Below are positions 40,318 through 53,204 of a DNA stretch of 64,000 bases, in pieces. Position 1 is the first letter of the stretch, and each line of letters opens with the position of its first letter. A program made the position numbers and the translations under genes. This stretch comes from Tridacna crocea (Eukaryota > Mollusca > Bivalvia > Cardiida > Cardiidae), in NCBI GenBank assembly GCA_943736015.1, contig OX031061.1, positions 64,920,192 through 64,984,191 on the forward strand, given 5' to 3'. The notes beneath the pieces were generated by a model. It was not told the origin of the DNA, did no database searches, and saw only the letters and a program-made list of their open reading frames with translations.

Positions 40318-40795
40318 ACTACAAAAAAAAAAAGAATATTAATGTCATCAAAGAGCAACATTATCTCTTGAAAAAAGGTTATGGGAACAAAGAGAAAACT
40401 TCTTTTTGTAAGTAAAGCACCAAAATCTATATTCACAGTCAAAGATGATTTAAAATTTCTAATACAGAAGGAAATGCAATGGGAAAAAGGGAACATTGCT
40501 TGTTAATAATACTTCTCCCACAATCTGTTCAACAGCGTCTATCGGCCGATAAACTTAACCCATCGAAGACACCAACCATCCATCCTATCTTTCCTGTCAC
40601 TCACTGTAACGAAACAAAATAAAAAAACAAACAAACAAACAAAAAATTGATAGAGACTGAACTATTGATAAATTTCCGAACCCGAGCCTGATACAGACTT
40701 TCCCTATCCAAGACATCAACTGTCTTAGATCTGTTTTATTTATCCTTTATGTCAATTATAATGAATCTTTTGCATGAATTGATTTCTTTCTTACA

Positions 40796-41058
40796 AGGCT
40801 TGCAACATGCGAAAAGGGGCATTTGGACGCCTGCGTAAAGTGTCGTCACAGATCAGCCAGGGCTATCTGCGCAGGCTAATCCAAAACGACATTTTCCGTT
40901 CAAATGTGATTTTCTGTTTCGCAAAAATCTACTGTAGCACAAAATGTAATGTAGTCATAAAGTGCCTTCTCGGATCAGCCTGTGCGGACTGCGCAGGCTG
41001 ATCAGAGACGACACTGTACGCAAATGTCCCAATGCCCTTTTTCCCGTGTTGCAAGCCT
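40796..41058. mobile_element. 263-bp palindromic MITE
   Basis: Terminal inverted repeats AGGCTTGCAACA and TGTTGCAAGCCT. Inside, GGGCATTTGGACG and GTAAAGTGTCGTC face GACGACACTGTACGC and AATGCCC, and ATCAGCC...GCGCAGGCT palindromes occur twice. From memory the GTGTCGTC/CGCAGGCT family is very common in bivalve genomes. Confidence 0.75.
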
Positions 41059-41279
41059 CAACAAGATATCTTGGAAAAAGAAGAACCGGGTTAAAGCCCT
41101 TTGAAGCAGCTGCAACAATGACGTCATGAATGATACTTGCTGCATGACATTTTCTGTGTGAAAAGTGATTATTGTTCTTTGTTATAGATCTACAATTATT
41201 TTTGAATTGTCAACTTAAACTGACCTTCTCCATCGTTGATCTGTTTTCATCTAATTGATGTACTGAATACCCAGATGGT

Positions 41280-41565
41280 CCCTTTTTGAGTGATGGGTCA
41301 CATATGTATAAGACTTTCACAAATGTCTTTTCAGGTATGAATCAAAATTTGACGAATGTCTCTTCAGATATTAACAAGACTTTCACAACCTTTTTTCAGA
41401 TAGATGAAACTATGTAGATGTCTCTTCAGATTTGAATTCACTGTGATACGTTCACGAATATCTTTCAAGACATGGGTATTTTTTTTTTTTTTTTTCAAAA
41501 AAATTCTCTTCAACTATGACAAGTCCTGTAAGACACGAATAAGACTTATGCGAATGTCTTTTCAG
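41280..41565 (+). repeat. 33-bp repeats upstream of signal exon 3
   Basis: About seven decayed ATGAATnAnACTTTCACnAA / GTCTTTTCAGAT units run up to the true acceptor at 41565. Confidence 0.7.
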
Positions 41566-41567
41566 AT

Positions 41568-44399
41568 ATGAATAAGATTTTCATGGTTGCGTTTTGGACA
41601 TTCCTGGTCTCTTTAGGCCTTTTGATGCCAGCCTATGGTCAGTACGGCTATAACGGTTCTGGAGGGGGCATTTTTTGGATACTCATATTCTGTAAGTAAC
41701 ATAACACTCTACTTTTGTTTCTCTTTTACTGTGAAATTTTGGACCATCCTCTTTGATTGGATTTATCTTTAAAGGGTTGAAAAAGTACTTGGAAAGAGAG
41801 AAAGTGAAGTGAAGGCTAGAAAATACCCACTTCTCAAAACACAGAAAGGTTTTTACTCACGGGTCTTCACTTTAAAGTAGTATATGTGGTCCCAATATCA
41901 GACTGCAATTTTCTTTCTTTGGCTTAAAACATTTTGGTTGTATATTTATCCGTTTTTCAATAGATCCATAACAAAAAAGTGGTCTGCGTGATTCCAAGGT
42001 CAGACTGCAAATTGTTTGTGCCTGAAAACATTGGGGTTGGATTTCTTTATGTTTCGATATATCAATAACTCATTTGCTTTATGGGTCAAAGAATTTGATT
42101 TGTAAAAGTAGTTTTTGCAAACAGGGCTCAATTCTTACTTTAACGTCCTGTTGTCAAAAGATTCAAATATGTTACACGTATGTTATAAAGGAAATGATGA
42201 CTTATTGACTAGCTGAAGCCAGAATATGTATAATGATTAAAAAATCTCGAAGAAAAGTTATTTCTTTGAATAATTTAAAACAATGTCGAAAATTGTGAAT
42301 TATATAAAACATTATCAATATTGTCAAAATATTTTTTTTTGTTTTATTTACACGAACCTTACACTTTACAAGCCATAAGCAGCATGCGTGAACCCGGACT
42401 AAATACGGAAGGGATGGGACAAGATCAGGCTGCACAGGAACTGCAGTCTGAACGAGGATCCATTCTGTCCATCTGTTTACACAAACCGAAGGAGTTAAAA
42501 GCTGATGTTGGCTTTAGAGATAAAAGTTTATGAAACGAGTCTAAAATTTAGCTGAAGCATGCTCTATGAAAATGAGGGCTTTACGCATCTGCAAGTATCA
42601 ATGACAAAGGTCAGTATCAGTGCAGACCCCAAAGGCTGACGTTGGCCAGTGTAATGCAGAGAAATGACCCTCCCCAACGAAATGGCCCATGGGTCATTTA
42701 ATTACATAGAGGAACTTGACCCGGGATATTCTTCTACGTAGTGAAATGACTTCTGGGCTCATTTCTTTACGTAGAATAATGATCCGGGTGATTCCTCTAC
42801 GTAAGGAAATGACGCATGGGTCATTTTGTAGGGGAGGGTCATTTCTCTGCATTACACCGGTCATCGGTCAATTTGATGTAAAAAACTGTTCGTGTTAAAA
42901 TATGTCCGGGTTGCTCTGTCATATTACACATGGCCATCTTGAATGGATAGATGTTGATCTTAAGCCTTAGGATAGGAAAAGATGAGATGAAAAGAGGAAA
43001 CCTAGTCACCTGCATTTATCCGTTTACCACATTGCTATTGGAAAAGCATCTTCCTCATGATTATTCGAGCTCGGGGTTGCTTAATAAGAAATTAACAAAT
43101 TTATTGTTGTATTTCAGTGTTTGCGTTTATCATCATTATCAAACTGCTGTTCAATAGCAATCTATTAAACCCTTCACCGCCCCCAGCACCAACACCAAAA
43201 ACAGACCCAGGTAAGATATAAGTCACTGGTATCTGAACATAGATAGATAGCTAGATAGATAGATGAGTAGAGTGATAGACTGACAGATGTATAGATAGAT
43301 GGACGAACGAATGCGTGTGCAGGAAAGAGGATTAATAGACCGATCTATAGACTGGCTAACTGACTGACTAAACGACTGATTGATAGATTTATCTGTAGTT
43401 TTTTAACGTCTTTCTGTGCTCTTCTCATTTTTATACGGGCCCCAGGATGCAAACTTTTATCTCGTTGAAAATTGATTTTGACATTACAAACAGGTTACCT
43501 ATATCTGTGATGTTTCATTATTCATGTTCTTTTACTCTAAACAACAAAGAGTACGCTCGTAACGCTTTCTAAACTGCTTCAGCGTGACAAGGCAAAAACA
43601 TGAGATTTCTCACACGGCTTTGATCAACATCGGACTTACGTGCAGCTTGATCTTGGATCTATGCCGCTCACTTGTTCAGTGAAGCATATAAGACAGAAAC
43701 GTTTCTGCGTTTCACTGACTTGTATTTTCAGCTTATTCAGGAGGGGACATCGGCTAGTTCCATTTCACAGGAACTTTTGCAAAGTTTGTAAGGTACTTGT
43801 AAAAGGTAATAGTTATAGAATTTTATTCGCACTTGTGCTAGATTGTCAGAACGTGGGAAAATTTTGATATTACTCTTGACTGACAACCTGGGATTTTTTT
43901 TTTCTATTTTAACTCCAGCGTAAACCAAGTAAAAATATTCAGTCCCAACAATTCAGTTAGTACATATAATGAATTTACCGTTTATGCATTGGTATAATTA
44001 TTATAATATGAGATACATGTATTGATTCAATTCTCGTTTTTCGGAGGTACTTCAGAATGTACATGTAGATCTACCATAATCACTGCAAACGAATTATATG
44101 AGCTTGGTGTCGATATAATTGAAAATGCAGTTACACCGAGTGCGACTAAGCGTAAGTCTATAGATACACTCTTTCACCGTTAAACTCGGCCTCTGTCTTC
44201 TCACTCCACAAGCACCCGGGAAAACTTGTATAAGGAATTACCTTGACTAAACAAGCGGGTGGTATAGTCTTGAAACACCTTACTATTATGACGCCAAAAT
44301 ACGAGTATTAACTGTAGCTGTTTTACCCTTGGAATCTACCACCCTTATGTTACAATTTTTTTGATTTTTTTTTTCGTTTTAGGTAAGGTCTATGGTTAA
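41568..44399 (+). CDS. small signal-peptide/membrane-helix peptide gene, unit 3 (77 aa)
   Basis: Exons: signal 41566-41691 (ATG 41568), membrane 43118-43210, final 44383 with stop 44397-44399; AATAAA at 44508. The joins are phase 1 and open. It is the most diverged intact copy: signal MNKIFMVAFWTFLVSLGLLM, mature start QYGYNGSGGG, helix FWILIFLFAFIIIIKLLF, tail ending PKTDP then GKVYG. Length, exon phase, QYG start, NPSPPPAPTPK and GKVY are all kept despite divergence, which argues for selection on the protein. Confidence 0.7.
42649..42857. mobile_element. 209-bp MITE in intron 2 of unit 3
   Basis: Long terminal inverted repeats: GTGTAATGCAGAGAAATGAC and GTCATTTCTCTGCATTACAC, with further inner inverted copies of AAATGACCCATGGGTCATT type. 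It is absent at the matching places of units 2 and 6 (near 28030 and 55590). Confidence 0.8.
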
Positions 44400-44513
44400 C
44401 CATTTTATGAAACCAAACAAGAAAAAAGACAGCTTAACTCAGCAAGATGTGAACCCATCGTCACCTTCGAATCTCATGTATAACACTTTAACTGTTTAAT
44501 AAAAAAAAAATAC

Positions 44514-44644
44514 CTTGAATTTAAAAGGCGTTCTGTCAAATTGATTACATACACAAAATGTAGTCAACCGGTATAGGTTCATCAGTTAGCTTACTTGATT
44601 TCAAAGGTAATATAGCAATTCCTTATTTTCTTATCTGTACACAT
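44514..44644. other. 3' flank of unit 3
   Basis: Short conserved 3' flank (AAAAGGCGTTCTGTCAAA is shared with units 1, 2 and 6). No gene. Confidence 0.5.
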
Positions 44645-44865
44645 TTAACCCTTTACCACACAATCCAAACTTTTAACGACCGTGAGAAAGAAGCCTTCTT
44701 GTAGGAAGAGGAGAAAATGCTGGTAACTAGCATTTTCTCCTTTTCCCACAATGTTTTCTTCCCTTCTCAAAATAATTTTCAAATTTCTAGTCACTTTTAC
44801 TTTGTTGTCTGCAAATGCTTTCAATTTGAACCAGTCTAAAATTTTGTTGTTTGGTAAAGAGTTAA
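44645..44865 (+). mobile_element. TTAA-target MITE, 221 bp
   Basis: TTAACCCTTTACCACACAAT to TTGTTTGGTAAAGAGTTAA with the GAGAAAATGCTGGTAACTAG palindrome at the centre and TTAA at both edges. Confidence 0.85.
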
Positions 44866-46690
44866 GATAATACCGGTATGTGACATCATAACAGAGTAAC
44901 ATGGCGTCTTTTGCTATTGAAATTTTGTCTACCTGTCATTTATCCAAACACGATGATCAAATTAAACCTGATCAACTGAACTTGAAAGTTGATGACACTG
45001 AAGATAAGAAAAAAAAAAGAAAAAACGGCTTGCTGTAATAAACTTTTCAGTCTCACTGTGCTCTTTCAGTATTCAGCCTGTTAAAAAAAAAACGTCTGGT
45101 TTAAGCCCGAAAGTTTGGAGAAACATCATGACAGATGGAAATGAAAGAATATTTTGAGGTTTAGAATTTTACCACAAAAGACTATTTTTCGTTCTAGTGC
45201 TGATCTATATTTTACTCTTTTTAGCAAACAGCCTTTTGTAATAACATATTCAAACAAAATTTTCTCCATTGTTTGTGATGTTTTCTGTTTACTTTTCGGT
45301 TAAAATCATATACACACAATTTGTTTCGAACTATATGAGTCGATATTGAAAAAATATAGCAAAGTTGAAAATTTTCATTTCAAAAAGGTTTTTTATTACA
45401 AAAATGGCACAAAGCCTTTTCAGATTTATGATTAAGTTAATTGCAAGTCAGCTTCTTTGGCTTTGTGTTTATCCCTACCATGCATAGGAAAGGTTCGATC
45501 TCTCATGGAGATGTGAAAAACAAATTATTATTGAGAAACGGTTATATGATAAATGTCTGATTCGTTGGCGTTTGAAATAACTTTGATCAAACATGCCAGG
45601 AACGATGTTAATAAGCTTGCAAAAGGCTAAAGAAAAGACATCTTTCTCGATTCGTTTCATAAAATGCTATCTATGACCAAATACTACAAGCTATCAAGAC
45701 AACAAGACAGTATTAGTGAAAATGACTTTACTTCATTTCATATGTAACTATTAAATAATCGTTTAGTTTAATTTTTCTCAAATAAAGGCACTAAGTACAA
45801 AACTTTTTCAACACTTTTATGTGTCTGCGCTGTAACATTTTGTGTCATTGCTGTAACACATGTGTCGTTTATTATGTAACAATTATAAAAAACTGCTCAT
45901 AAAAGGAAGCCACGCCATTTAATTTCATAAAGAAAATTCTGGAAACAAAACGGAAAATACAGTTACATCTATATTATAAACAGCTATTTACTAAATCTAT
46001 ATAAATTGTTCAAGGAATTAAATAGTTGCGAAAAACTGATTTTCTCTGACATAACGTGCCAAAATTCTGTTCCAAAATACTGAATTCAAATAAAACAAAT
46101 ATATGTTATACAGATGGTTCGAAGTGAAATATTGCAATCTGACCTAAAATATATTTAATTTTTTAAATTAGAATTGGATTTCTTTTACTTTACAATTTCG
46201 TTACATGAAGGACATGTCGATGTGTTACGATCGGCATTGCATCACCGTAGACAATATTCAAGTGTGGAATATGCATTTTTCCGTGCGCGTGCAGTTCATT
46301 CTGTTTGTACAGATAAGACACCTTATAAAAAAAATCCAACATCATTTTCAAAAATCTTGTCTCCTAAAATCTGCCATAACTATATATTAGCTCATAATGA
46401 GTTGGGTAAAGGATAAGCAAGACCGTAACATAATTACAATGCAGCAATTTAGCACAATAGTAAGCATTTAGTTCTCATCAAACCCTTCCACAAGAAGCTG
46501 AAACCCAAAGGTCTTAAACGCTCATGATTTTCAGTAAATGTATGCAAATTTGGTGGGTGGGGAATCACCAGGGCACCCAATGTATTTTTTCTCCTGTAAC
46601 TTAATTGGTACCAATGAAATTTTTCTACGAGATGGATTGAAAAAAAATCAATCCAGCTTGCCAGGCTTTAGACTAGAGATTTACTTGCGT
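44866..46690. other. spacer between units 3 and 4
   Basis: No gene is seen. The first half is related to the 3' flanks of units 1 and 2; the second half has only unsupported short frames. Confidence 0.4.
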
Positions 46691-46920
46691 TTAACTCTTT
46701 CCCACACAATCCCTACTTTTGACGCCCCTGAGAAAGGAGCCTTTTGAAAAACACTGTGGAAAAAGGAGAAAATGCTGGTAACCAGCATTTTCTCCTTTTC
46801 CCATAGTGTTTTCTACCCTTCCCAGAACAGATTTCAAATTTTTAGTCACCTTCATTTTGTCGTCTGCAAATGCTTTCAATTTGAACCAGTCTAAAATTTT
46901 GTCGTGTGGTAAAGAGTTAA
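46691..46920 (+). mobile_element. TTAA-target MITE, 230 bp
   Basis: TTAACTCTTTCCCACACAAT to GTCGTGTGGTAAAGAGTTAA, with the same central palindrome and TTAA at both edges. Confidence 0.85.
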
Positions 46921-47414
46921 AGTATATATGTATCTTTTGCCATGTAATATCGGCTGTCCCGTTACCAACAGTAAGGAAATTTAAAAGTAAAATACAAAAT
47001 TCTTTGTGTTTACCGTGTTTTTCCACCTACGTTTATTTGAAAATTAAAGATATATTTGCATCCGAATGAAAAATAACCGTCTTCGATAAACTTTTCTGTA
47101 AACTTTGCGAAACAAAATGTCGTTTATTCTCATTTAAAAGGTGTTTTCTTTAAAGAGCATGCACACTACAGTTGACTGATAATCGTGCATTGTTATTTCA
47201 CTGGCACGACTATCAATGACAGTCGTCATGCCTTTATAAAACAAATTGACGTTTTCTTGGCTAATAAGAATAGATTGAAAGCCATTTTCAAACACCCTAC
47301 ACTAAAAATATCAGTCATTCATAAATCTACATCAATATGTAATTAATACTTATTACATATGAAAGCAGTTTTTTTTTAATGTTTGAAAATCATGATATAT
47401 CATGCATTATAGAC

Positions 47415-47664
47415 CGGTACACGTTCAAGGTCATCCAGCACAAAACTGACTGCGCATCCTAGTGATGATCTGATAATGTTCCTACCAATGTTTTAAATCA
47501 ATTCCATTGCCGTAAGGGTTAAAAAAGTTCCCAAGTGGAAGGATCCCTTCAAATAATTAACGAAGCTGTCTGTTTTTACCAACAATGACGTATTTCCGGT
47601 CCCTCCATATATGATGCCAGTTGACAAGAATTGGGTTTCACAGCTACGAACAGTCTCTCTGCAG
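47415..47664 (+). promoter_or_regulatory. promoter and 5' untranslated exon, unit 4
   Basis: Contains GTTCAAGGTCATCC, AAAGTTCCCAAGT, the kB-like GGAAGGATCC (47537-47546), AATGACGTATTTCCGGTCCC, CATATATGATG at about 47606 and TTTCACAG near 47637. The exon ends CTCTGCAG at 47664; donor GTAATA. Confidence 0.7.
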
Positions 47665-47701
47665 GTAATATCATATTACATCATCAAATTACTTAACTTT
47701 T

Positions 47702-49546
47702 TAGCTCACCTGAGCACAAAGTGCTCAGGGTGAGCTATTGTGATCACTCACCGTGTGTCGGCGTCCGTCTGTCTGTTCACATTTTCTTGTTTACACTCTA
47801 GCATCTACAAATATTAACCAATCAGCACCAAACTTGGTCAAAATATATATGACCATAAGATCTCAGATGAGTTCGATTATGGGTCAAATCGGACTAGAAC
47901 ATCCGGAGTTATTTGCCCTTGAATTGGAAAAATTGCTATTTTTCACTTTGTTTACACTCTAGCATCTACAAATATCAACCAATCAGCACCAATTTTGGTC
48001 CAGATATATATGACCATAAGATCTCGGATGAGTTTGCTTAATGGTCTTATCAGACTAGAACATCTAGAGTTATTTGCCCTTGAATTTGAAAAAAATGCTA
48101 TATTTCACTTTGTTTACACTCTAGCATCTACAATTATCACCCAATCAGCACCAAATGTGGTCAAAATACATATGACAATAAGAACTCGGATAAGTTTGAT
48201 TATGGGTCAAATCGGACCAGAACATCTGGAATTATTTGCCTTGAATGAGAAAAAATGCTATATTTCACTCTGTTTAAACTCTTGCATCTACAAATATCAA
48301 CCAATCAGCACCAAACTTGGTCAACATATATATGACTATAATATCTCAGATGAGTGCGATTATGGGTCTAATCGGACCAAAACGATTGGAGTTATTTGCT
48401 CTTGAATTTGAAAAATTGCTATATTTGACATTCTTTACACTCTAGCATCTACAATTTTTAACCAATCAGCACTAAACTTGCCCAAAATATATATAACTGT
48501 AAGATCTTGTATAAGTTTGATAATGGGTCAAATCGGATTAGAACGACTGGAGTTAATTGCCCTTGAATTAGAAAAATTGCTAAATATTTGACTTTGTTTA
48601 CACTCTAGCATCTACAGTTATTAACTAATCAGCACAAAACATGGTAAGAATATACATGACCATAACATCTCAGATAAGTTTGATTATGGATGTAATCGGA
48701 CCAGAACAACTGGAGTTATTTTACCCTTGAATTCAAAAAATTGCTATATTTCGCTTTGTTTACACTCTAGCATCTACAAATATCAACCAATTAGTTCCAA
48801 ACTTGGTCAAAATATACATGACCATTAGATCTTGGATGAGTTCGATTATGGGTCTAATCGGATTAGAACAACTGGAGTTATTTGCCCTTGAATTAGAAAG
48901 TTCTTTAAAATAGTTCTTAGTCCGGAGCATAACTTTGTCATCTCCAGTCTGATTGACTTGAAACTTGGTATTTGTGTTTGTTGCAGTAATACAGAGTGCA
49001 GTGTGGAAGAACCATAACTCTACCTCATACTGTCAATGAGTCATTTCCTTTGATTATCATTTTTACAGCATTTTTGTCATCTTAAGTAGGAATGACTTGA
49101 AATTTGGTATGCTTATTTGTTGCAATATTTAGAAGTTCAGTGCCTAAGAATTGTAACTCTACCTCGTGCTGTCTTTGAGTTATTTCCCTTTGAATATCAT
49201 CTTTATAGCATTAAGTGCCTGTCCAAAATAAATTGTCATCTCAAGTCGGAATGACTTAAAACTTGCTATGCATGTTTGTTGCAATATTACGGAGTACAGT
49301 GTGCAAGAACAATAACTCTGCCTAGCGTGAATTTTGAGTAATTCCACTTTAGTCTTCATTTTTACAGTATTTCTTGCTTGTCGGGAACGGAACTTCAAAG
49401 TCCCAAGTTAAATTGCGACAATTTGCTGCTCTTGTTTCATTATCATTTGGCCTTGAACCATGATATGTGGTATTTATCTTTATTTTAGACCTTTGCTGCA
49501 TGGTACTCAGGTGAGCGATATAGGACCATCATGTTCCTCTTGTTAG
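47702..49546 (+). mobile_element. complete Helentron/pearl-like element, 1.84 kb
   Basis: The 5' hairpin AGCTCACCTGAGC / GTGCTCAGGGTGAGCT is followed by a GTCCGTCTGTCTG stretch. Seven repeats of about 163 bp (TTTGTTTACACTCTAGCATC ..., from about 47780 to 48900) follow, then three repeats of about 160 bp of a second type to about 49390. The 3' end is ACTCAGGTGAGCGATATA, a GGACCATCATGTTCC hairpin and CTCTTGTTAG. The 5' motif and its inverted subterminal copy near the 3' end fit Helentron-type elements. Unit 5 has the empty site (ACTTTTTAGATAATTATCC, 51210). Confidence 0.75.
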
Positions 49547-49889
49547 ATTATTATCCTTTACAGATGTCGTAGAAAATTGAGATATTCGAATTCTTTTGTT
49601 ATCGTTCTTAATTTTTTCTGTAGCTAAAATATCAGTCATGCTCTGTGCAAAGAGGGTTTAATCTATCTACGAACAATTTCAACCCAGTGATATGGGTCTA
49701 AACTGTTGCTTTTTTTAAATTTTCTGCACTTCAGAAGACTGTTCTACATAATGATTCAGTCCATTATTCTACGAAAGGATTTTTATTATTATGAATCCAT
49801 GGTTATGTGATGACTTGCTTAAAATGAATCATGGAGGCCCATTGAATGCCTTTTCCATGACCATCTGATATTTATTCTACATTACTTTG

Positions 49890-50052
49890 CATACAAGTCA
49901 ACCATATCCAATGTCTTTTCAGATATTGATAAGATTTTAACGAAAGGCGTATCAAATATAAATTAGACTTTCGTAAATGTCTTGTCACACTTGACTAAGA
50001 CTCACAAATGTCTTTTCAAATGGGAATAAGCCTTTCACGAATGTATCTTCAG
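49890..50052 (+). repeat. 33-bp repeats upstream of broken signal exon 4
   Basis: About four decayed units ending at the acceptor TATCTTCAG (50052). Confidence 0.65.
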
Positions 50053-50105
50053 ATATGAACAAGATTTTTATGCTCGCGTTTTTGACATTCCTAGTACATG
50101 AGCAG
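50053..50105 (+). pseudogene. unit 4 signal exon, truncated
   Basis: The exon starts normally (acceptor CTTCAG, ATG 50055, MNKIFMLAFLTFLV), but after about 14 codons it runs into unrelated sequence with a poly(A) run at 50119-50134. From about 50195 the DNA is the upstream flank of a unit (matching 46950-47400). No membrane or final exon follows before the next promoter. The break is best explained by unequal exchange between units. Confidence 0.8.
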
Positions 50106-50714
50106 GAAAGAAATTGGGGAAAAAAAAAAAAAAAACAAAGATAGGTGTACATACAGAGACCAAAACTCTGCAGTCGGACAATTGTTTATGCTTTATCTGT
50201 TGCTTAGTAATAGAAACAGTAAAGGAATTTAAAACTGAAATACAAAATTCTTGGAAATTCTTCGTGTTTTCCGTGTTTTGCATTCTACATTTGTTTGAAA
50301 TTTAAAGATATATTTGCATCCAAATGAAAAATAGCCGTCTATGTTAAAATGTTCTTTAACTTTGCGAATTAAAATATCATTTATTGCCATTTAGAAGGTA
50401 TTTTCTTTAAAGAGCATGCACACACTACAATTAACTGATAATTATGCATTGTTATGTCACTGGCAAGCGCATGAATATCAATGGCAGTCGTCATGCCTTT
50501 GTAAAACAAATGATATTTTCTTGGCTAATGAGACTAGATTTAAAGCCGTTTTCAAACACCCTACACTGAAGATATCAGTCATTAATAAATCTGCATCAAC
50601 ATGTAAATAATAATTATTACATATAAAATCAGGGTTGTATTTTTTTTTTAAATATATTTACATGTATATATTTATTTAAATGTTTAAAATCATGATATCT
50701 CACATGTTGTAGAC

Positions 50715-51182
50715 CAGTACACGTCCAAGGTCATCCTGCACAAATCTGACTGTACATTCTCATGTTGATCTGATATGTTCCTACCAGCGTTTTAACCCAT
50801 TACCACACAATCCCTACTTTTGACGACTCTGAGAAAGAAGCCTTTAGAAAACATTGTGGGAAAAGGAGAAAATGCTGGTAACCAGCATTTTCTCCTTTTT
50901 CCCACAAAGTTTTCTACCATGTCAAAGTAAACTTGCACCATATGAGCCACTTTGAAAATGTTGTCTGCAATTTGGACAGGTCGATTTTTTTTTCTGTGTG
51001 GTAATGGGTTAAATCAATACCATCGCCGTAAGGGTTAAAAAAAGTTCCCAAGCGGAAGGATCCCTTCAAATAATTAACGAAGCCGTCTGTTTTTATCAAC
51101 AATGACGTATTTCCGGTCCCTCCATATAATGATGCCAGCTGATCAGAATTCGGTTTCACAGCTACGAACAGTCTCTCTGCAG
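50715..51182 (+). promoter_or_regulatory. promoter and 5' untranslated exon, orphan unit 5
   Basis: TCCAAGGTCA (50724-50733) is separated from the core by a TTAA MITE (50792-51012). The core has AAAGTTCCCAAGC, the kB-like GGAAGGATCC (51054-51063), AATGACGTATTTCCGGTCCC, CATATAATGATG at 51123 (an altered TATA box) and TTTCACAG near 51154. The exon ends CTCTGCAG at 51182; donor GTAATA. No signal exon follows before unit 6. Confidence 0.7.
50792..51012 (+). mobile_element. TTAA-target MITE inside the promoter of unit 5, 221 bp
   Basis: TTAACCCATTACCACACAAT to TGTGTGGTAATGGGTTAA. The uninterrupted site GTTTTAAATCAAT is present in unit 4 (about 47490-47502), giving a direct before/after comparison and a TTAA target duplication. 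Confidence 0.9.
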
Positions 51183-51929
51183 GTAATATCATATTACATT
51201 ATCAAATTACTTAACTTTTTAGATAATTATCCTTGACAGATGTCGAGGAAAATTGATACATTCAGATTTCGTTATCTTTCTGATTATTTTTTCTGTGGCT
51301 AACATATCAGTCACGGTCTGTTAAAAGGGGGTTTCATACATCTACTAACAGTTTCGACCCATGCTAGCCTGAACAGTCTGCGCAGGCTGATATGGGACGA
51401 AACTATTTGCATTTTGTAAATTTTCTGCACTTCTGAGGACCATTCTACATCATGATTAAGCCCATTATTAGACAATGAATTTTATGAAAGCATTGTTATG
51501 TGATTACTTGCTTAAAGTGAATCATGGAGGCCAATTGAATTCTTTTTCCATCTGATATCTAGAAATAGCAAGAAGAATATAATGATCTCAATTCCGTGTG
51601 GATGATTAATCGTAAACTGTAACAGAGGGTGTTGTACATACGCAAAATTTAGATTGATCTAATTTAGAGCATACAGAGACGAAAAATAGAACGTAAGTAT
51701 CTCTCCTTAATGGCGTAGAAAAAAACCACTGGAGGTAAAGGAGAAAATTCTGGTTATCAGCGTTTTCTCTTTTGCCAATGGCGTTTTGAAAACTCTCTTC
51801 TTCAACGTTGTTAAAACAGAGGATTGTTTAATGGAGGGTGCATATGATAAATCATTTAGGCTAAGTAAATGTAATATATATAATTATGAAATGAATAAGT
51901 AAATACATGTAAAGGAATAAATAAATAAT
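51183..51929. other. orphan intron of unit 5
   Basis: The conserved intron start is followed by non-coding DNA with a decayed MITE near 51720-51840. No signal exon or 33-bp repeat array is present. Confidence 0.5.
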
Positions 51930-52091
51930 ATTTTCGGTGAAAGATCGAAATTTATTTCATCGAGTGGACACCATCGGTACTATTTTCACGAGTGGTGCAG
52001 CCACGAGTGAAAATATTACCGATGGTGTTCACGAGATGAAATAAATTTCGATCTTTCAACGAAAAAAACAAATATTCTATTTATTTCATGC
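51905..52091. mobile_element. foldback palindrome near the unit 5/6 junction
   Basis: GAAAGATCGAAATTTATTTC faces GAAATAAATTTCGATCTTTC, extending inwards through ACCATCGGTA and TACCGATGGT to a loop, and outwards imperfectly. A second GCATGAAATAA motif lies at about 52360, close to where the duplicated block B starts. Confidence 0.7.
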
Positions 52092-53204
52092 ATTTTACCC
52101 CTTCTGGGAGGAGCTTTATCAAAATCCGGTACAGTTCTTTTCCCTTATTCCCCGTGGCGTACCCCTTCCTCATATTTACGTTACGTCAAGCGCGAGAAAG
52201 GTAAGGTACATGTATATGACGTCATATTTCCCATCTGGTTGTTAGGCATGCGCAGTTTACCTAGACAACAAGAACGCGAAAATCGGTATTTTCACTGGTG
52301 GTACTAGTGTAAGATCAAAACTATTTTCACTGCTATTTCTCGATGTCCTACCAGAAAGCATGAAATAAAATTTTTTATCAAACTTGCTTATAAGCTCTCT
52401 AAAGGTTCACTGAATGACATTTTTTCAAGATTCGTTTAAAAATTTTTCATCTCAAACCTTATACCTGGCTGAACAATGCACGTGGCCATACCTTGGTATT
52501 ATTTGCATATACTGAAACTGAAATAAATGTAGCACATCCGTTTTTATGTTTTTATTTTTTTTAAACGGTACGGGGGCATTATCATCTTACCATGAGATGG
52601 GTAGTTTCATATGAAAATCTATATTCTAACTAATGAGCTATGGTTCAAACAAGTATTTACTTGCTTTTAAAGTGTATGTATTACTTAATAGCGGCTGCGC
52701 CGTTACCAATAGTAAAGGAATTTTAAAAGTAAAATTACCAAAATGTGTGATTTGTTTTTTGTTTTCTGTGTTTTTCCATTTACCTTTGAATTATAGAGAT
52801 TCCTTTGTATCCGAATGAAAATTAAGAGTTTTTGTCAGCATTTTCTGGAGAGCTTTTGAAGCATTTTAATGTCGTTTAATGCTCTTTAAAAGGTGTTTTG
52901 CTCAAAGTTCATGCATATTGCAGTTAATTGATAATTCAGCTCTGGTTTTGAGTATCAATTTCAAGCGATGAACATCGATAGCAGCCATCAAGATTTTTTA
53001 AAACAAATCGACCTTTACCGGGCTAACAAGAGTAGATTTATAGCCGTTTTCAAACACCATACTTTAAAATAATCAGACAGTAATAGATCTACATCAACAT
53101 GTAGTTAATTTATATTGAATTGAAAAAGAAGAAGAAACTATTCTTTTTTTAATTATCTATCCGTTAAAATGCTTGCAAAATCATGATGTCGCACCAATTA
53201 TCGG

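Noticed and set aside
40800..41050. Possible tRNA or structured RNA suggested by strong stems
   Set aside because: The stems are the inverted repeats of a palindromic MITE. No tRNA arm pattern was seen.
47995..48405. 136-codon frame with repeated IYMTIRSRMS units
   Set aside because: It is a reading of the 163-bp repeat array of the Helentron-like element. The frame breaks in other repeats.
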